Positions 21,247 to 30,072 of a stretch of 64,000 nt of DNA are shown piece by piece. The notes beneath the pieces are model-generated. The model was not told where the DNA came from and did not search any database. It saw nothing but the letters and a program-made list of their open reading frames with translations. A program made the position numbers and the translations under genes. The stretch spans positions 186,001 through 250,000 of the forward strand of contig NZ_QMEJ01000004.1 in assembly GCF_003390865.1 (NCBI RefSeq). Direction: 5' to 3'. The DNA is from Tropicimonas sp. IMCC34011. GTDB taxonomy: Bacteria; Pseudomonadota; Alphaproteobacteria; Rhodobacterales; Rhodobacteraceae. Each line of letters starts with the position of its first letter. Positions within the stretch are counted from its first letter, which is position 1.

Positions 21247-22662
21247 TCAGGCAGCCCGGTCGCCCGGCTTGGCCAGCCCCGCGAACCCCGCGCCCGGGTT
21301 CAGGATGCCCTTGGGATCGAGACTGTCCTTCAGACGCTGCATCAGCGCGATCTGCACGGGGTTGCGCGAATAGTGAAGGTAATCCCGCTTGATGCGCCCG
21401 ATCCCGTGTTCCGCTGAAATCGTGCCGCCCATGTCGCGCACCAGCCCGTAGACCGCCGCCTTGACCTCCGCCTCGGGCTGATCCGTCCCTGCCGAGGGGA
21501 CATTGACGACAAGATGCAGATTGTTGTCGCCGATATGCCCGTAAGACAGCGCATGAACATCCGGCCAGCCGGCGCGCAGGGCCGTTTCGATCGCCTCGAC
21601 GGCCTCGGCCATGCGGTCGGTTGGCAGGCCGATGTCGAAGGGAATGACCGGACCGAGGACCGTGGAGTATTCCGCCGGCGTCTCCCGCACGGCCCAGATA
21701 TCGGCCTCTTCGCGCCCCGAGGCCGCCAGCACGGCGTCGCGGATCAGTCCCTCCTCGTAGCAGGCCTCCAGAAGCCCCTCGAAGCTGGCGCGCACCAGTT
21801 CGGTGCGGCTGCCTGTCGCCTCCAGGATCAGCAACAGCGGATGATCGGTGCCCAGGGGCATGGGCACATCGCACCGCGCGGCCATGGTGGCGTGGAAACT
21901 GTCCCACATGACCTCGAACGCCGACAGCATGGGCCCGAGATCGCGGCGGGCGCGGGCCAGGATATGGATCGCGTCGGACGTGCTGCTGCAGGCGATCAGC
22001 GCCGTCTCGCGCGCAGGCGTCGCGGGGTGCAGGCGCAGGACGCAGGTTGTGACCACACCCAGCAAACCTTCCGAACCGATGAACAACTGGCGCAGGTCCA
22101 GCCCGGCGTTGTTCTTGACCAGCGTGTTCATGTCATCCAGCACCGTCCCATCGGCCAGCACCACCTGGAGGCCCAGAACCTGGTCGCGGGTCATGCCGTA
22201 ACGCAGCACGTTGTGGCCCCCGGCATTGGTCGCGATCAGCCCGCCCAACTGGCAGGATCCGCGCGCGCCGATGTCGATGGCGAGCAGCATGTCGGCAGCG
22301 GCGGCCGCCGCCTGCGCCTGTTCCAGCACGACACCGGCCCCGCAGATCATGATCCCGGCCGACGCATCGAGCCGCTCGATCCGGTTCAGCCGTTCGAGCG
22401 ATAGGACAACCCCGCCCGGGGCGGGGTGCGCGGCGCCCGAGATCCCGGTCAGCCCGCCCTGCGGCACCACGGCAACTTCCGCGTCATTGCACAGGCGCAG
22501 GGCCGTGGCGACCTCGTCGGTGTTGCGCGGGCGGATCAGGGCCAAGGGGCGGACAGGGTCCAGCCCGGCCCAGTCCGCATGGTACTGCACCGGCACGTCG
22601 GCGCCGGGCGTCACCACATCGGGTCCGAGGGTCTGAAGAAGCGTTTCAACGAACTGCGGCAT
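21247..22662 (-). CDS. FAD-linked D-2-hydroxyacid dehydrogenase (GlcD/D-2-hydroxyglutarate dehydrogenase type)
   Basis: A 471-residue flavoprotein of the vanillyl-alcohol-oxidase/GlcD fold. The FAD loop is PQGGLTGISGAA, with IGARGSCQLGGLIATNAGG and IGSEGLLGVVT further on; the C-terminal cap holds the metal-binding HIGDNNLH and EHGIG. Relatives oxidise D-lactate, glycolate or D-2-hydroxyglutarate and pass electrons to a quinone or electron-transfer protein. The Met at 22662 has GAAGG upstream; the frame is open to 22791 but the earlier part does not resemble the family. It is divergent from a GntR regulator gene, its probable controller. Confidence 0.9.
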   Translation of the reverse strand: MPQFVETLLQTLGPDVVTPGADVPVQYHADWAGLDPVRPLALIRPRNTDEVATALRLCNDAEVAVVPQGGLTGISGAAHPAPGGVVLSLERLNRIERLDASAGIMICGAGVVLEQAQAAAAAADMLLAIDIGARGSCQLGGLIATNAGGHNVLRYGMTRDQVLGLQVVLADGTVLDDMNTLVKNNAGLDLRQLFIGSEGLLGVVTTCVLRLHPATPARETALIACSSTSDAIHILARARRDLGPMLSAFEVMWDSFHATMAARCDVPMPLGTDHPLLLILEATGSRTELVRASFEGLLEACYEEGLIRDAVLAASGREEADIWAVRETPAEYSTVLGPVIPFDIGLPTDRMAEAVEAIETALRAGWPDVHALSYGHIGDNNLHLVVNVPSAGTDQPEAEVKAAVYGLVRDMGGTISAEHGIGRIKRDYLHYSRNPVQIALMQRLKDSLDPKGILNPGAGFAGLAKPGDRAA

Positions 22663-22792
22663 GGAACAACCTTCGATAAAATATCCATTTTCAGATTTTA
22701 TATATACCGATAGCAAAGTGAAGAGTCGATCAATGCGTAGCTGAGACAGGCTTGCCGCAAGATAAAGCGGTGACTCATCATCCTGATCCAAG

Positions 22793-22813
22793 CGGAAGGG
22801 GGATGCCCTTCCG
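22793..22813. promoter_or_regulatory. Inverted repeat in the divergent FAD-dehydrogenase/GntR region
   Basis: CGGAAGGG (22793-22800) and CCCTTCCG (22806-22813) flank GGATG, about 50 bases before the GntR gene and 130 bases before the dehydrogenase gene. It may be an operator or a hairpin in the regulator's own leader. An AT-rich stretch (22680-22715) lies beside it. Confidence 0.35.
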
Positions 22814-22863
22814 AAATATTTGGTCTACGGAAGTTCCCAATTTGGATTGTTAGAACCGGCACC

Positions 22864-23637
22864 ATGACGCTCAACCTTTCGCCTCTCGTCCTGCCCCTCG
22901 CCGCCGAGGAAGCCGCCCGCGCCATCGCCGGAGCGATCCGGCGCGGCGAGGTTCGGCAGGGCGAAAAACTCCCGGCCGAGCGCGCCATCGCGGCCCAGCT
23001 CCAGGTCAGCCGCGTCACGGTGCGCGAAGCGCTGCGCATCCTGTCAGAGGCCGGCTATCTCGAGCTGCGTCCGGGCGCGGGCGGTGGCAGTTTCGTCGCC
23101 TCGGAAGTGATTGCGCCCGAATTCCTCTATCCAGGCCTGTCCGTAAAGCCAAAGGACATGATCGACGTCCTCGACGCCCGCCGCATCGTCATGCCCCGCA
23201 TCGCCGAGGTCGCCACGATGAACCTGTCCGAGGACGATATCGAACGGATGGAGGCCGCGATCCGCTTCGCCGAGGACGCCATTGGCGACGGGTCGGACCT
23301 GAACGAAACGACCCGCACGGTGCTTTCCGTGGCCTCGATGCGGTTCGACCTGGCCATGGCGGATGCGACCCGGAACAAGCTCCTGGCGCGGATGATGAAC
23401 ATGCTGCTCACTTGGCTGGACCCGCTGCGCATCATGACCCTCCGTTCCTCGGAAGACACCGACCGGGCCCTGGCCAACCTCAAGGATACCCTGACCGCAC
23501 TGAAGGCCGGCGACCGGCCAACGCTGCTGACGACGCTGGACCGCCGGATGACGCAGATCGAAGGGGAATGGGAACGGGCCAGCGGCCGGCGTCTGCGGCG
23601 CGACCGGCCCGATTTCCTGCAGACCACCGACAGCTGA
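22864..23637 (+). CDS. GntR-family (FadR/FCD) transcriptional regulator
   Basis: A 257-residue FCD-type regulator: the winged helix spans about residues 15-80 (AERAIAAQLQVSRVTVREAL, then LELRPGAGGGSFV), followed by the helical FCD effector domain. It differs clearly from the regulator at 18419-19213, though the two share the same layout and a similar ending (rich in Arg with DRPDFLQ / RDTPQFLQ). It lies divergent from the FAD-linked dehydrogenase gene and convergent with the substrate-binding protein gene, so it probably controls the dehydrogenase and perhaps the transporter operon. Confidence 0.9.
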   Translation: MTLNLSPLVLPLAAEEAARAIAGAIRRGEVRQGEKLPAERAIAAQLQVSRVTVREALRILSEAGYLELRPGAGGGSFVASEVIAPEFLYPGLSVKPKDMIDVLDARRIVMPRIAEVATMNLSEDDIERMEAAIRFAEDAIGDGSDLNETTRTVLSVASMRFDLAMADATRNKLLARMMNMLLTWLDPLRIMTLRSSEDTDRALANLKDTLTALKAGDRPTLLTTLDRRMTQIEGEWERASGRRLRRDRPDFLQTTDS

Positions 23638-23700
23638 TCCGCCTCGCGCCAAGGGGGATCGACCCGGCACCGGCAAGAGCCCCGGTGCCGGGCCCGCCGC

Positions 23701-24987
23701 CTACTGATCGGCCGCGTTGAACGCCTCGACCGCAGCGTCGACCCGAGCGGTGTCCCAGGCATCGACCTCGGAGAAACCGCCGTCCTCCGCCACCGAATAG
23801 ATCACGTAGGGGCCAGAGACATCGCCGTTCACATCGAAGCTGAACGCCCCGGTGGCACCGACATAGCTGACCTTCTCGCCCGCCTCGAGAGCGGCCTTGG
23901 CGTTGGCGAACCCCTCTGGTCCGGTCAGCACTTCGGTGCCGCCACCACCGGTGACATTGCGCATTTGCGCTGCGATGGCCTCGCCATCGGTGCTGCCGGC
24001 GGCCTCGATCGCCAGCAGGGCGGTCATGGCGGCGTCATACATGTTGTGCAGAGCCGGACCGTTGGGCGAGGTGTCGAACGCCTCGACCCAGGCTGCGTCG
24101 AAGATCTCGACCGACTCCCCTTCGATCTGGCCATTGTCGATGCCGATGGCCTTGTTCAGATACTGCGCCCCGACCCCCTCGACGAATTCGCTCGCACGCA
24201 GGGCGTTCGAGAGCATCAGCGTGTCCGGTCCGCCCAGCGACAGCCATTCGCGCAGGGCATTGGCCCCGTCGGCGGGGAAGGCGATCAGGAAGAGGGAATC
24301 CGGCTCTTCGCGCAAGGCAGTGGACACCTCGGCGCGATAGGAGGCCTGCTCCTGCAGATAGGGCACCATGGCCGCGATCTCGAGCCCCTTGGTCTTTGCG
24401 GCGGCCTCGAAGGCGCTGGCCAGGGACGAGCCGTAATCCGAATTCACATAGATCACGGCGGGGCGCTTGTAGCCCATTTCGACGGCCTTTTCGGCCATGA
24501 TGATCCCCTGCGGGCTGACCGTGGGGATGGTTCGGAACCACAGGCCTTCGGTGCCGCCTTCGCTGGCCAGTTCGGTGAAGCTCGGCGCGGTCGAGCAGCA
24601 GCTCACCTGCGGAACGCCCGACGGCACGGCCACCGAGGTCAGGATCGGCATGGTGATGCCCGACTGGATCGCTCCCAGCAGGACCGACGCGCCGCCGACC
24701 TCGACCAGCGTCTTGGCCGCGTCCAGTCCGACCGAGGGCTGGCCCTGATCGTCACGCAGCAGGTACTCGACCTCGCAGCCCAGCACACCACCGGCCTCAT
24801 TTACATGATCGACGGCCAGTTGTCCGGCCTCGGCAATGGCCTCGCCGACGGACCCGAGCGAGCCCGTCAGCGACAGGATTGCACCGAGGCGAACCGGGCA
24901 GGACTGATCCTGGGCCTGCGCGGGCTGGGCAAGGGCGCCCAGAAGGGCCAGCGCCGAGGCGCTGAGAAGCGTGGTCTTGAGGGTCAT
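23701..24987 (-). CDS. ABC transporter substrate-binding protein, LIV (branched-chain amino acid) type
   Basis: A 428-residue periplasmic receptor with a cleavable signal peptide (LLSASALALLGALAQPAQA, cut near residue 25). The mature protein begins with VRLGAILSLTGSLGSVG, the usual opening of type I periplasmic binding proteins of the HAAT family, and has the QSGITMPILTSVAVPSGVPQV and YVNSDYGSSLA blocks. It captures the substrate for the permease and ATPase genes upstream. In this family the receptor may bind amino acids, amides or aromatic and organic acids, so the name does not fix the ligand. It is the last gene of the leftward seven-gene operon. Confidence 0.92.
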   Translation of the reverse strand: MTLKTTLLSASALALLGALAQPAQAQDQSCPVRLGAILSLTGSLGSVGEAIAEAGQLAVDHVNEAGGVLGCEVEYLLRDDQGQPSVGLDAAKTLVEVGGASVLLGAIQSGITMPILTSVAVPSGVPQVSCCSTAPSFTELASEGGTEGLWFRTIPTVSPQGIIMAEKAVEMGYKRPAVIYVNSDYGSSLASAFEAAAKTKGLEIAAMVPYLQEQASYRAEVSTALREEPDSLFLIAFPADGANALREWLSLGGPDTLMLSNALRASEFVEGVGAQYLNKAIGIDNGQIEGESVEIFDAAWVEAFDTSPNGPALHNMYDAAMTALLAIEAAGSTDGEAIAAQMRNVTGGGGTEVLTGPEGFANAKAALEAGEKVSYVGATGAFSFDVNGDVSGPYVIYSVAEDGGFSEVDAWDTARVDAAVEAFNAADQ

Positions 24988-25047
24988 TGCTGTACTCCGA
25001 GTTGAAGGGAACTGGCCCGTTCGGGCTCTGTTTTTGTGAGTTCGAAA

Positions 25048-25998
25048 TCAGCCGCCGCGCCGTGCCGGTGTGACGGCGCGGGGCTCGCCGATGAGGCCGG
25101 CGGGGCGGAAGAGGATCGTCAGGACAATGATCAGGCCGATCAGGATGACCTGCACGGCACTCGCCTGGGCCTGGAGTTCGGGCGGGGCCACGCGGCTCAG
25201 AAGGGTGCCGCTGCCGGTCCAGACCAGCCAGATCACCAGCGACCCCACCACCCCGCCAAGCAGGCTGCCGGAGCCGCCGACGATCAGCATGGCCCAGATC
25301 TGGAATGTCAGGATCGGGATGAAGTCGATCGGGCTGACGAACCCGATATATCCGGTGTAGAGCGCGCCCGCCAAACCCATGATCCCCGAGCCGATGACGA
25401 AGCTCTGGATGCGGACACGGACCGGGCTCTTGCCGAGCGACCGGGCGGCCACGTCGTCCTCGCGGATAGCCCGAAGCAGGCGCCCCCAGGGCGACCGGAT
25501 CAGCCGGGCCAATGCCGCCCAGATGAGGCCAAGGATCACCAGGACGAAGGCGAAGTACACTAGGTTGAACACGGCCACGTCGCCGGTCAGGTTCCAGAAC
25601 GGGCGCGGCAGGCCGTAAAGTCCGTTGGTCCCGCCGGTCAGCCCCGCGGCATTGATCGCCACCAGCTGCACGCTGATGCCGATACCGAAGGTCGCGATGG
25701 CCAGATATTCCTCGCTCAGCCGCAGGGTCACCAGCGCAACGACCAGACCGGCCAGCCCGGCGGCCACCACCGCGCCAAGCATGCCGCCGGCGAAGGGCAA
25801 CCCGAATCCGCCAAAGAGAAACGTCCGGTCAGGTCCGATCAGGACAGCGCAGGTATAGGCGCCGATGGCGTAGAAACCGACCACACCGGCATTGAACAGC
25901 CCGGTGAAGCCCCACTGGATATTCAGCCCCATGACGATGATCGCGTAGATCCCGGCGATGGTCAGGAAGAAGACGGAATAGGCAAGCAGACCGGTCAT
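25048..25998 (-). CDS. livM: ABC transporter permease, LivM type
   Basis: A 316-residue inner-membrane permease with about eight to ten helices. The block NIQWGFTGLFNAGVVGFYAIGAY and the EAA-like loop region VRVRIQSFVIGSGIMGLAGALY are typical of LivM. The start ATG at 25998 overlaps the livH stop (ATGA); the longer upstream frame is shadow of livH. It pairs with LivH to form the channel of a HAAT importer. Confidence 0.93.
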   Translation of the reverse strand: MTGLLAYSVFFLTIAGIYAIIVMGLNIQWGFTGLFNAGVVGFYAIGAYTCAVLIGPDRTFLFGGFGLPFAGGMLGAVVAAGLAGLVVALVTLRLSEEYLAIATFGIGISVQLVAINAAGLTGGTNGLYGLPRPFWNLTGDVAVFNLVYFAFVLVILGLIWAALARLIRSPWGRLLRAIREDDVAARSLGKSPVRVRIQSFVIGSGIMGLAGALYTGYIGFVSPIDFIPILTFQIWAMLIVGGSGSLLGGVVGSLVIWLVWTGSGTLLSRVAPPELQAQASAVQVILIGLIIVLTILFRPAGLIGEPRAVTPARRGG

Positions 25999-26900
25999 TT
26001 GGCGCCTCCGGAGGTGCCGCGGAACAGGCCGGTCGGGCGCAGCCAGAGCACAAGCAGCAGAACGATGAAGGGGATGGCCAGCTTGTAGCCCGACGGGATC
26101 CACAGCAGCGCGACGGCCTCGACCAGCGCGACGATGAACCCGCCGGCAAGGGCACCGACGACATTGCCGATCCCGCCCAGGATGGCCGCCGCGAAGATCG
26201 GAAGCAGCAGCTGGAAGCCGACGTCCGGGCGGAGCTGGACCGTCACTCCGTAGAAGACGCCCGACATCGCGGCGAGCGCGCCGCCGATGGTCCAGGTGAC
26301 CAGAAGGATGGTGCGAAACCGCACCCCGTTGATCGCCGACAGCGCCGGGTTCTCGGCCGCCGCCCTCATGGCCAGACCCAGAGCGCTGTAGCGCAGGAAG
26401 GTGTACAGCCCCCCGGCCACAACCAGCGTCACCACGAAGACCAGCACCTGATCCGGCATCACGCTGGCCAGATCCCCTATCCGCCACGCGAAACGCAGAT
26501 CGTTGGAGTAATATTGCGCGCTACCGCCGAAGAGCAGATGGATCACGTAGCGCACGATCAGCGCCACCCCGAACGAGGCGAAGACCAGTGTGATATGGTT
26601 CACCTTGCCGCGCAGGCGGTGAAACACCAGCCGGTCTGCGATCAGCGCAAGGGCCACGGTCAGCACCATGGCCACGAGCATCGCCAGGATCAGCCCCGGC
26701 CCAAGACTGAAGGGTCCCAGGCTTCCAGCCTCGAGCCCTGTCGCCGAGAGCACGAACAGGGCCATATAGCCACCCCAGGTCAGGTATTCGGCATGCGCGA
26801 AGTTGGTGAATCTCAGGATGCCCATGACCAGGGTCACCCCCATCGCACCAAGCGCGATGATTGCTCCGGTGCTCAGCCCGTCTGCGATCGCCTGGATCAT
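25995..26900 (-). CDS. livH: ABC transporter permease, LivH type
   Basis: A 301-residue permease. It opens with DGLSTGAIIALGAMGVTLVMGILRFTNFAHAEYLTWGGY, the classic LivH start, and holds LGLAMRAAAENPALSAINGV, the cytoplasmic coupling loop. Its start overlaps the livF stop by four bases (ATGA) and its stop overlaps livM. It forms the second half of the translocation pore. Confidence 0.93.
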   Translation of the reverse strand: MIQAIADGLSTGAIIALGAMGVTLVMGILRFTNFAHAEYLTWGGYMALFVLSATGLEAGSLGPFSLGPGLILAMLVAMVLTVALALIADRLVFHRLRGKVNHITLVFASFGVALIVRYVIHLLFGGSAQYYSNDLRFAWRIGDLASVMPDQVLVFVVTLVVAGGLYTFLRYSALGLAMRAAAENPALSAINGVRFRTILLVTWTIGGALAAMSGVFYGVTVQLRPDVGFQLLLPIFAAAILGGIGNVVGALAGGFIVALVEAVALLWIPSGYKLAIPFIVLLLVLWLRPTGLFRGTSGGAK

Positions 26901-27628
26901 GTCCGTTTCCTTCCAGCATCGCCGAGGTAGATCGACTTGACCTCGGGATCGTTCAGCATCTGCTCGGAGGTGCCGTCGATCCGGCTGCGGCCCTCGGCCA
27001 GCACATACGTCCGGTCGGAGACACGCATCGCGCTCTTCGCGTTCTGCTCGACCATGAGAACCGCGACGCCCTCGTCGGCCAGGCCGCGCAGCAGGCCAAA
27101 GACCTCCTGAACGATGTTGGGCGCAAGGCCCGCGCTCGGTTCGTCCAGCATGATGATACGAGGAGCGGAGAGAAGCGCCCGGGCCACCGCCAGCATCTGC
27201 CGCTGCCCGCCCGAAAGCCCGCCGGCCAGACTGCGCGACAGCTCGCGCAGGATCGGAAAGCGCGCATACGCGGCCTCGATCCGTTCAGCCGCAACGGCCT
27301 TCGTCAGGGAGCGGGCCCCAAGCCGCAGATTGTCGGCGATGGTCAGCGTGCCGAAGATGTTCGACGTCTGGGGCACAAAGGCCAGGCCCAGATCGGCCAT
27401 GTCCTCGGTCGGGTGGTTGGTGAACTCCTCCCCATCGACCAGAACCTGCCCGTCCGAGATGCGGACCAGCCCGGCGACAGCCTTCATCGCGGTGGATTTC
27501 CCGGCCCCGTTCGGACCGATGATCGTGACGAATTCGCCGCGGTTCACGTGCAGCGTCACGCCATGCAGGATCGGAAGATCGGGAACATAACCCCCGACGA
27601 CGCCCCGCATTTCCAGAACCGGGGTCAT
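26897..27628 (-). CDS. livF: ABC transporter ATP-binding protein, LivF type
   Basis: A 243-residue ATPase: Walker A GPNGAGKST (about 38-46), Q-loop LAFVPQTSNIFGTLT, signature LSGGQRQ, Walker B IIMLDEPSAGLAP and the switch His region VEQNA. The shorter C-terminus and VEQN form mark LivF rather than LivG. It starts by overlapping the livG stop. Confidence 0.95.
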   Translation of the reverse strand: MTPVLEMRGVVGGYVPDLPILHGVTLHVNRGEFVTIIGPNGAGKSTAMKAVAGLVRISDGQVLVDGEEFTNHPTEDMADLGLAFVPQTSNIFGTLTIADNLRLGARSLTKAVAAERIEAAYARFPILRELSRSLAGGLSGGQRQMLAVARALLSAPRIIMLDEPSAGLAPNIVQEVFGLLRGLADEGVAVLMVEQNAKSAMRVSDRTYVLAEGRSRIDGTSEQMLNDPEVKSIYLGDAGRKRT

Positions 27629-28419
27629 GCGGCCTCTCCGCCCAGGTAGGCCTCGATCACCTGCGGATCGGAGGCGACCTGATCGGCCGAGCCCGACAGG
27701 ATCACCGATCCCCGGGCGAGCACCACGATCGGATCGCAGAGCGACATGACCATGTCCATGTTGTGCTCGATTACCAGGAAGGTCTTGCCCTGCTGGTTGA
27801 GGGTGACGATCTTCTCGACCAGCGTGTCCAGCAGCCGCGGGTTCACCCCGGCGGCCGGCTCATCGAGCAGGATGAGGTCGGGATCGGCGATCAGCACCCG
27901 CGCCAGCTCGAGCAGCTTTTGCTGTCCGCCCGAAATCGCCCCCGCCGGCTGATCCCGGACGTCGTCCAGATTGCAGAAGGCAATGACATCGCGCACCCGT
28001 TCGGTCAGCTCGGCGTGGCCCCGCCGCAGCCCGGCTCCGCCCAGCAGGGCCCGCCACACCCGTTCGCCCGGCTGGCCGGGGGCCGAAACGAGCACGTTTT
28101 CGAAGACCGTCATGCGGCTGAAGGGGCGCGGGATCTGAAAGGTCCGGGCGATTCCCCGCCCGAAGATCTGATTTGGGCTCTGCCCATGAATGGGCTGCCC
28201 GTGATGCAGGATGCGTCCACCGGCCAGGGGCAGATTGCCCGTGATCGCATTGAACAGGGTGGACTTGCCCGCGCCGTTCGGTCCGATCAGTCCGGTGATC
28301 CGGCCCTGGGGGACATCGAAACTGGCCCCGTCGACAACCCGCAGGCTGCCGAAGGCCACCGCCGCGCCGTCCACCGACAGCGCGGGAGTCCCCTGCCCCG
28401 CTGCATCCTGCACGGTCAT
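27625..28419 (-). CDS. livG: ABC transporter ATP-binding protein, LivG type
   Basis: A 264-residue ATPase: Walker A GPNGAGKSTLFNAITG, ARTFQIPRPFSRMTVFENV (typical LivG Q-loop), ISGGQQK signature, ILLDEPAAGVNP Walker B and VIEHNMDMVM switch. It powers the importer together with LivF. The gene starts four bases after the small-protein gene, tying the unknown protein to the transporter operon. Confidence 0.95.
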   Translation of the reverse strand: MTVQDAAGQGTPALSVDGAAVAFGSLRVVDGASFDVPQGRITGLIGPNGAGKSTLFNAITGNLPLAGGRILHHGQPIHGQSPNQIFGRGIARTFQIPRPFSRMTVFENVLVSAPGQPGERVWRALLGGAGLRRGHAELTERVRDVIAFCNLDDVRDQPAGAISGGQQKLLELARVLIADPDLILLDEPAAGVNPRLLDTLVEKIVTLNQQGKTFLVIEHNMDMVMSLCDPIVVLARGSVILSGSADQVASDPQVIEAYLGGEAA

Positions 28420-28423
28420 GGCC

Positions 28424-28798
28424 TCAGGATTCCAGCAGGAAGAACGGCCGTCCGGTCCGCGCCTCGAGTCGCATGTACCGATCGAGGCGAACGCCGTCGA
28501 TCTCCTGCCGGACGCACTGGATCATGGCCGCGATGGTTCGCTGATCGGGCACCTCGAAGATCAGGTACCAGGTGAAATCGGGCGTGCTGGGCTCCCCGAC
28601 CATGAACAGATCGTCATCCAGCGTCGCCAGCACCTTGGCTCCCATGTCCGACCAATCGGCAAACAGCCGCTTCATGCGCGGCAGTACCTTCTCGCGACGA
28701 TCCTCGGCCGAGGCTTCGAACCATCCGGCGGTCGAGGCGCCGAGGAAGATGACGCGATGCGGAACGGGGATTTCGGGGGCTTTGAATTCGACGGCCAT
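28424..28798 (-). CDS. Small conserved protein of unknown function, copy B
   Basis: A 124-residue soluble protein, related to the one at 19358-19723. Shared positions include VLATLDDDL (VLGTFDDDL in copy A), an aromatic strand (FTWYLIFEVPD against FISYILADIPD), and the C-terminal RYMRLEARTGRPFF (RYVTIQSRIGHPLFF). The order of strands and helices fits a ferredoxin-like fold. No family is named with confidence. The ATG at 28798 follows GGAAG. It lies between the SDR gene (46 bases away) and livG (four bases away), so it is in the same operon as the importer; a role in the pathway, for example as a small isomerase or lactonase-like enzyme, is only a guess. Confidence 0.75.
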   Translation of the reverse strand: MAVEFKAPEIPVPHRVIFLGASTAGWFEASAEDRREKVLPRMKRLFADWSDMGAKVLATLDDDLFMVGEPSTPDFTWYLIFEVPDQRTIAAMIQCVRQEIDGVRLDRYMRLEARTGRPFFLLES

Positions 28799-28843
28799 GA
28801 GGACTTCCTGTCTTAAGTTATATTTTGGATTGGGGGCGCGCGG

Positions 28844-29590
28844 TCAGCGCATCAGGACGCCGCCGTTGACGTCCATCGTCGTGCCCGTGACGTAGCCATT
28901 GCGGGGATCGGCCAGGTAAACGGCGGCGTTGCCGACTTCGGTGTCCTGACCGAGGCGCTGAACCGGAATCGTCTTCGCCAGGCCCTGCACCTTTTCCTGC
29001 GGCATGGCGCGGGACATGGGACCCTCGATCGCGGCGGGGGCAATGCAGTTCACGGTGATACCGTTCGGCGCCAGTTCCTGCGCAAAGCACTTGCTGAGCG
29101 CGAGGATGCCAGCCTTGGAGGCCGAGTAATGCGCCCCGGCGACCACTCCGCCGCGCTGGCCGGCGAGCGAGGAGAGGTTGATGATCCGGCCATAGCCGGC
29201 CTCGCGCATGGCTTTTCCGACCGCACGACACCCCAGGAAGACGCCGCGCAGGTTCACCGCCATGACGCGGTCCCATTCCTCGACGGGGATGTCCCAGACC
29301 GATTTCGAGACGGTCATCGCCGCGTTGTTCACCAGGATCTGGATCGGGCCGCTGCCGGTCAGCTCGGCCGTGATCTCTTCCCAGGCAGCTTCGTCCGCGA
29401 CATCGAAACAGCGGGAGTCGATTCGCTCACCCGTCGGGGAGATTGAGCTCGCGGTCTCGGCGACCGCCTCCGAGATATCGCACATCACGACTGAAGCGCC
29501 GGCCTGCCAAAGGGATCGCGCGATGCCCTCGCCCAAACCCTGCGCTGCGCCTGTCACCAAGGCGCGATGCCCATCCAGTGGCTGTGTCAT
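28844..29590 (-). CDS. Short-chain dehydrogenase/reductase
   Basis: A complete 248-residue SDR: cofactor loop TGAAQGLG, ILVNNAA, NLSSLAGQRGG with the catalytic Ser, YSASK with Tyr and Lys, and C-terminal VNGGVLMR. It is the intact paralogue of the frameshifted SDR at 19720-20462 and could supply its activity. Likely role: NAD(P)-dependent oxidation of the imported hydroxy compound. The Met at 29590 is chosen because the frame further upstream (to 29728) shows no family resemblance. It is the first gene of the leftward operon SDR, copy-B protein, livG, livF, livH, livM, binding protein. Confidence 0.9.
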   Translation of the reverse strand: MTQPLDGHRALVTGAAQGLGEGIARSLWQAGASVVMCDISEAVAETASSISPTGERIDSRCFDVADEAAWEEITAELTGSGPIQILVNNAAMTVSKSVWDIPVEEWDRVMAVNLRGVFLGCRAVGKAMREAGYGRIINLSSLAGQRGGVVAGAHYSASKAGILALSKCFAQELAPNGITVNCIAPAAIEGPMSRAMPQEKVQGLAKTIPVQRLGQDTEVGNAAVYLADPRNGYVTGTTMDVNGGVLMR

Positions 29591-29900
29591 ACTTTCTATC
29601 CGACCATATTTGGCTTTTTCATGATCCAAACACCACCACGCCCCGCCGGAACCTGTCAAGATAAAAGCTAGAAACCTGAAATACCTCGGCTGTACGATGG
29701 ACGTTCTTGAGCCGAAACCGGCCCTCAAAACTCATCTATATAGGGCCTTGGACCATTGCAGAGAAAATGAGCGCCGCGCGCACCGGACGAGCCCAGACCA
29801 CGCCCAAGATGAGGGGGAGGCCTTCATCACACGCCGACAATTTGACTGAGTCTCGCCTCATACGGGCATTATCGACAGCTTATATGACCCATTTTCGGTT

Positions 29901-29919
29901 CTTTTTAGATCTGAAAAAG
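29901..29919. promoter_or_regulatory. Inverted repeat next to the TRAP promoter (possible operator)
   Basis: CTTTTT and AAAAAG arms flank AGATCTG, ending two bases before the -35 box at 29921. Its place fits binding by a local regulator such as one of the two GntR proteins. Similarity to other operators was not established. Confidence 0.4.
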
Positions 29920-29920
29920 A

Positions 29921-29949
29921 TTGACAGGAAAAATTCTGCAAGCTTAGCT
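29921..29949 (+). promoter_or_regulatory. Candidate promoter of the TRAP operon
   Basis: TTGACA (29921-29926) is a perfect -35 box; TTAGCT (29944-29949) follows after 17 bases. The transcript would have a leader of about 115 bases before the small permease gene. Confidence 0.55.
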
Positions 29950-30072
29950 TTGCGGAAAGCGTGTGAACCGCTTCAAGCTTGAATGATCTGGCAAGTGCGC
30001 CCCACGCCCCGAGACGGACGGCAAACCCGACAGACGACCATGAGGCGCCCCGCGCCGAGGAGCGATCAGCCG

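Larger units (their letters stand above)
29591..30072. other. Divergent control region between the LIV and TRAP operons
   Basis: About 480 bases without a convincing gene. Base composition is more AT-rich than the surroundings, particularly 29830-29960. It holds a good promoter for the TRAP genes and a symmetric element upstream of it (listed separately). The leftward operon promoter must also lie here, but no clear boxes were found for it. Confidence 0.6.
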
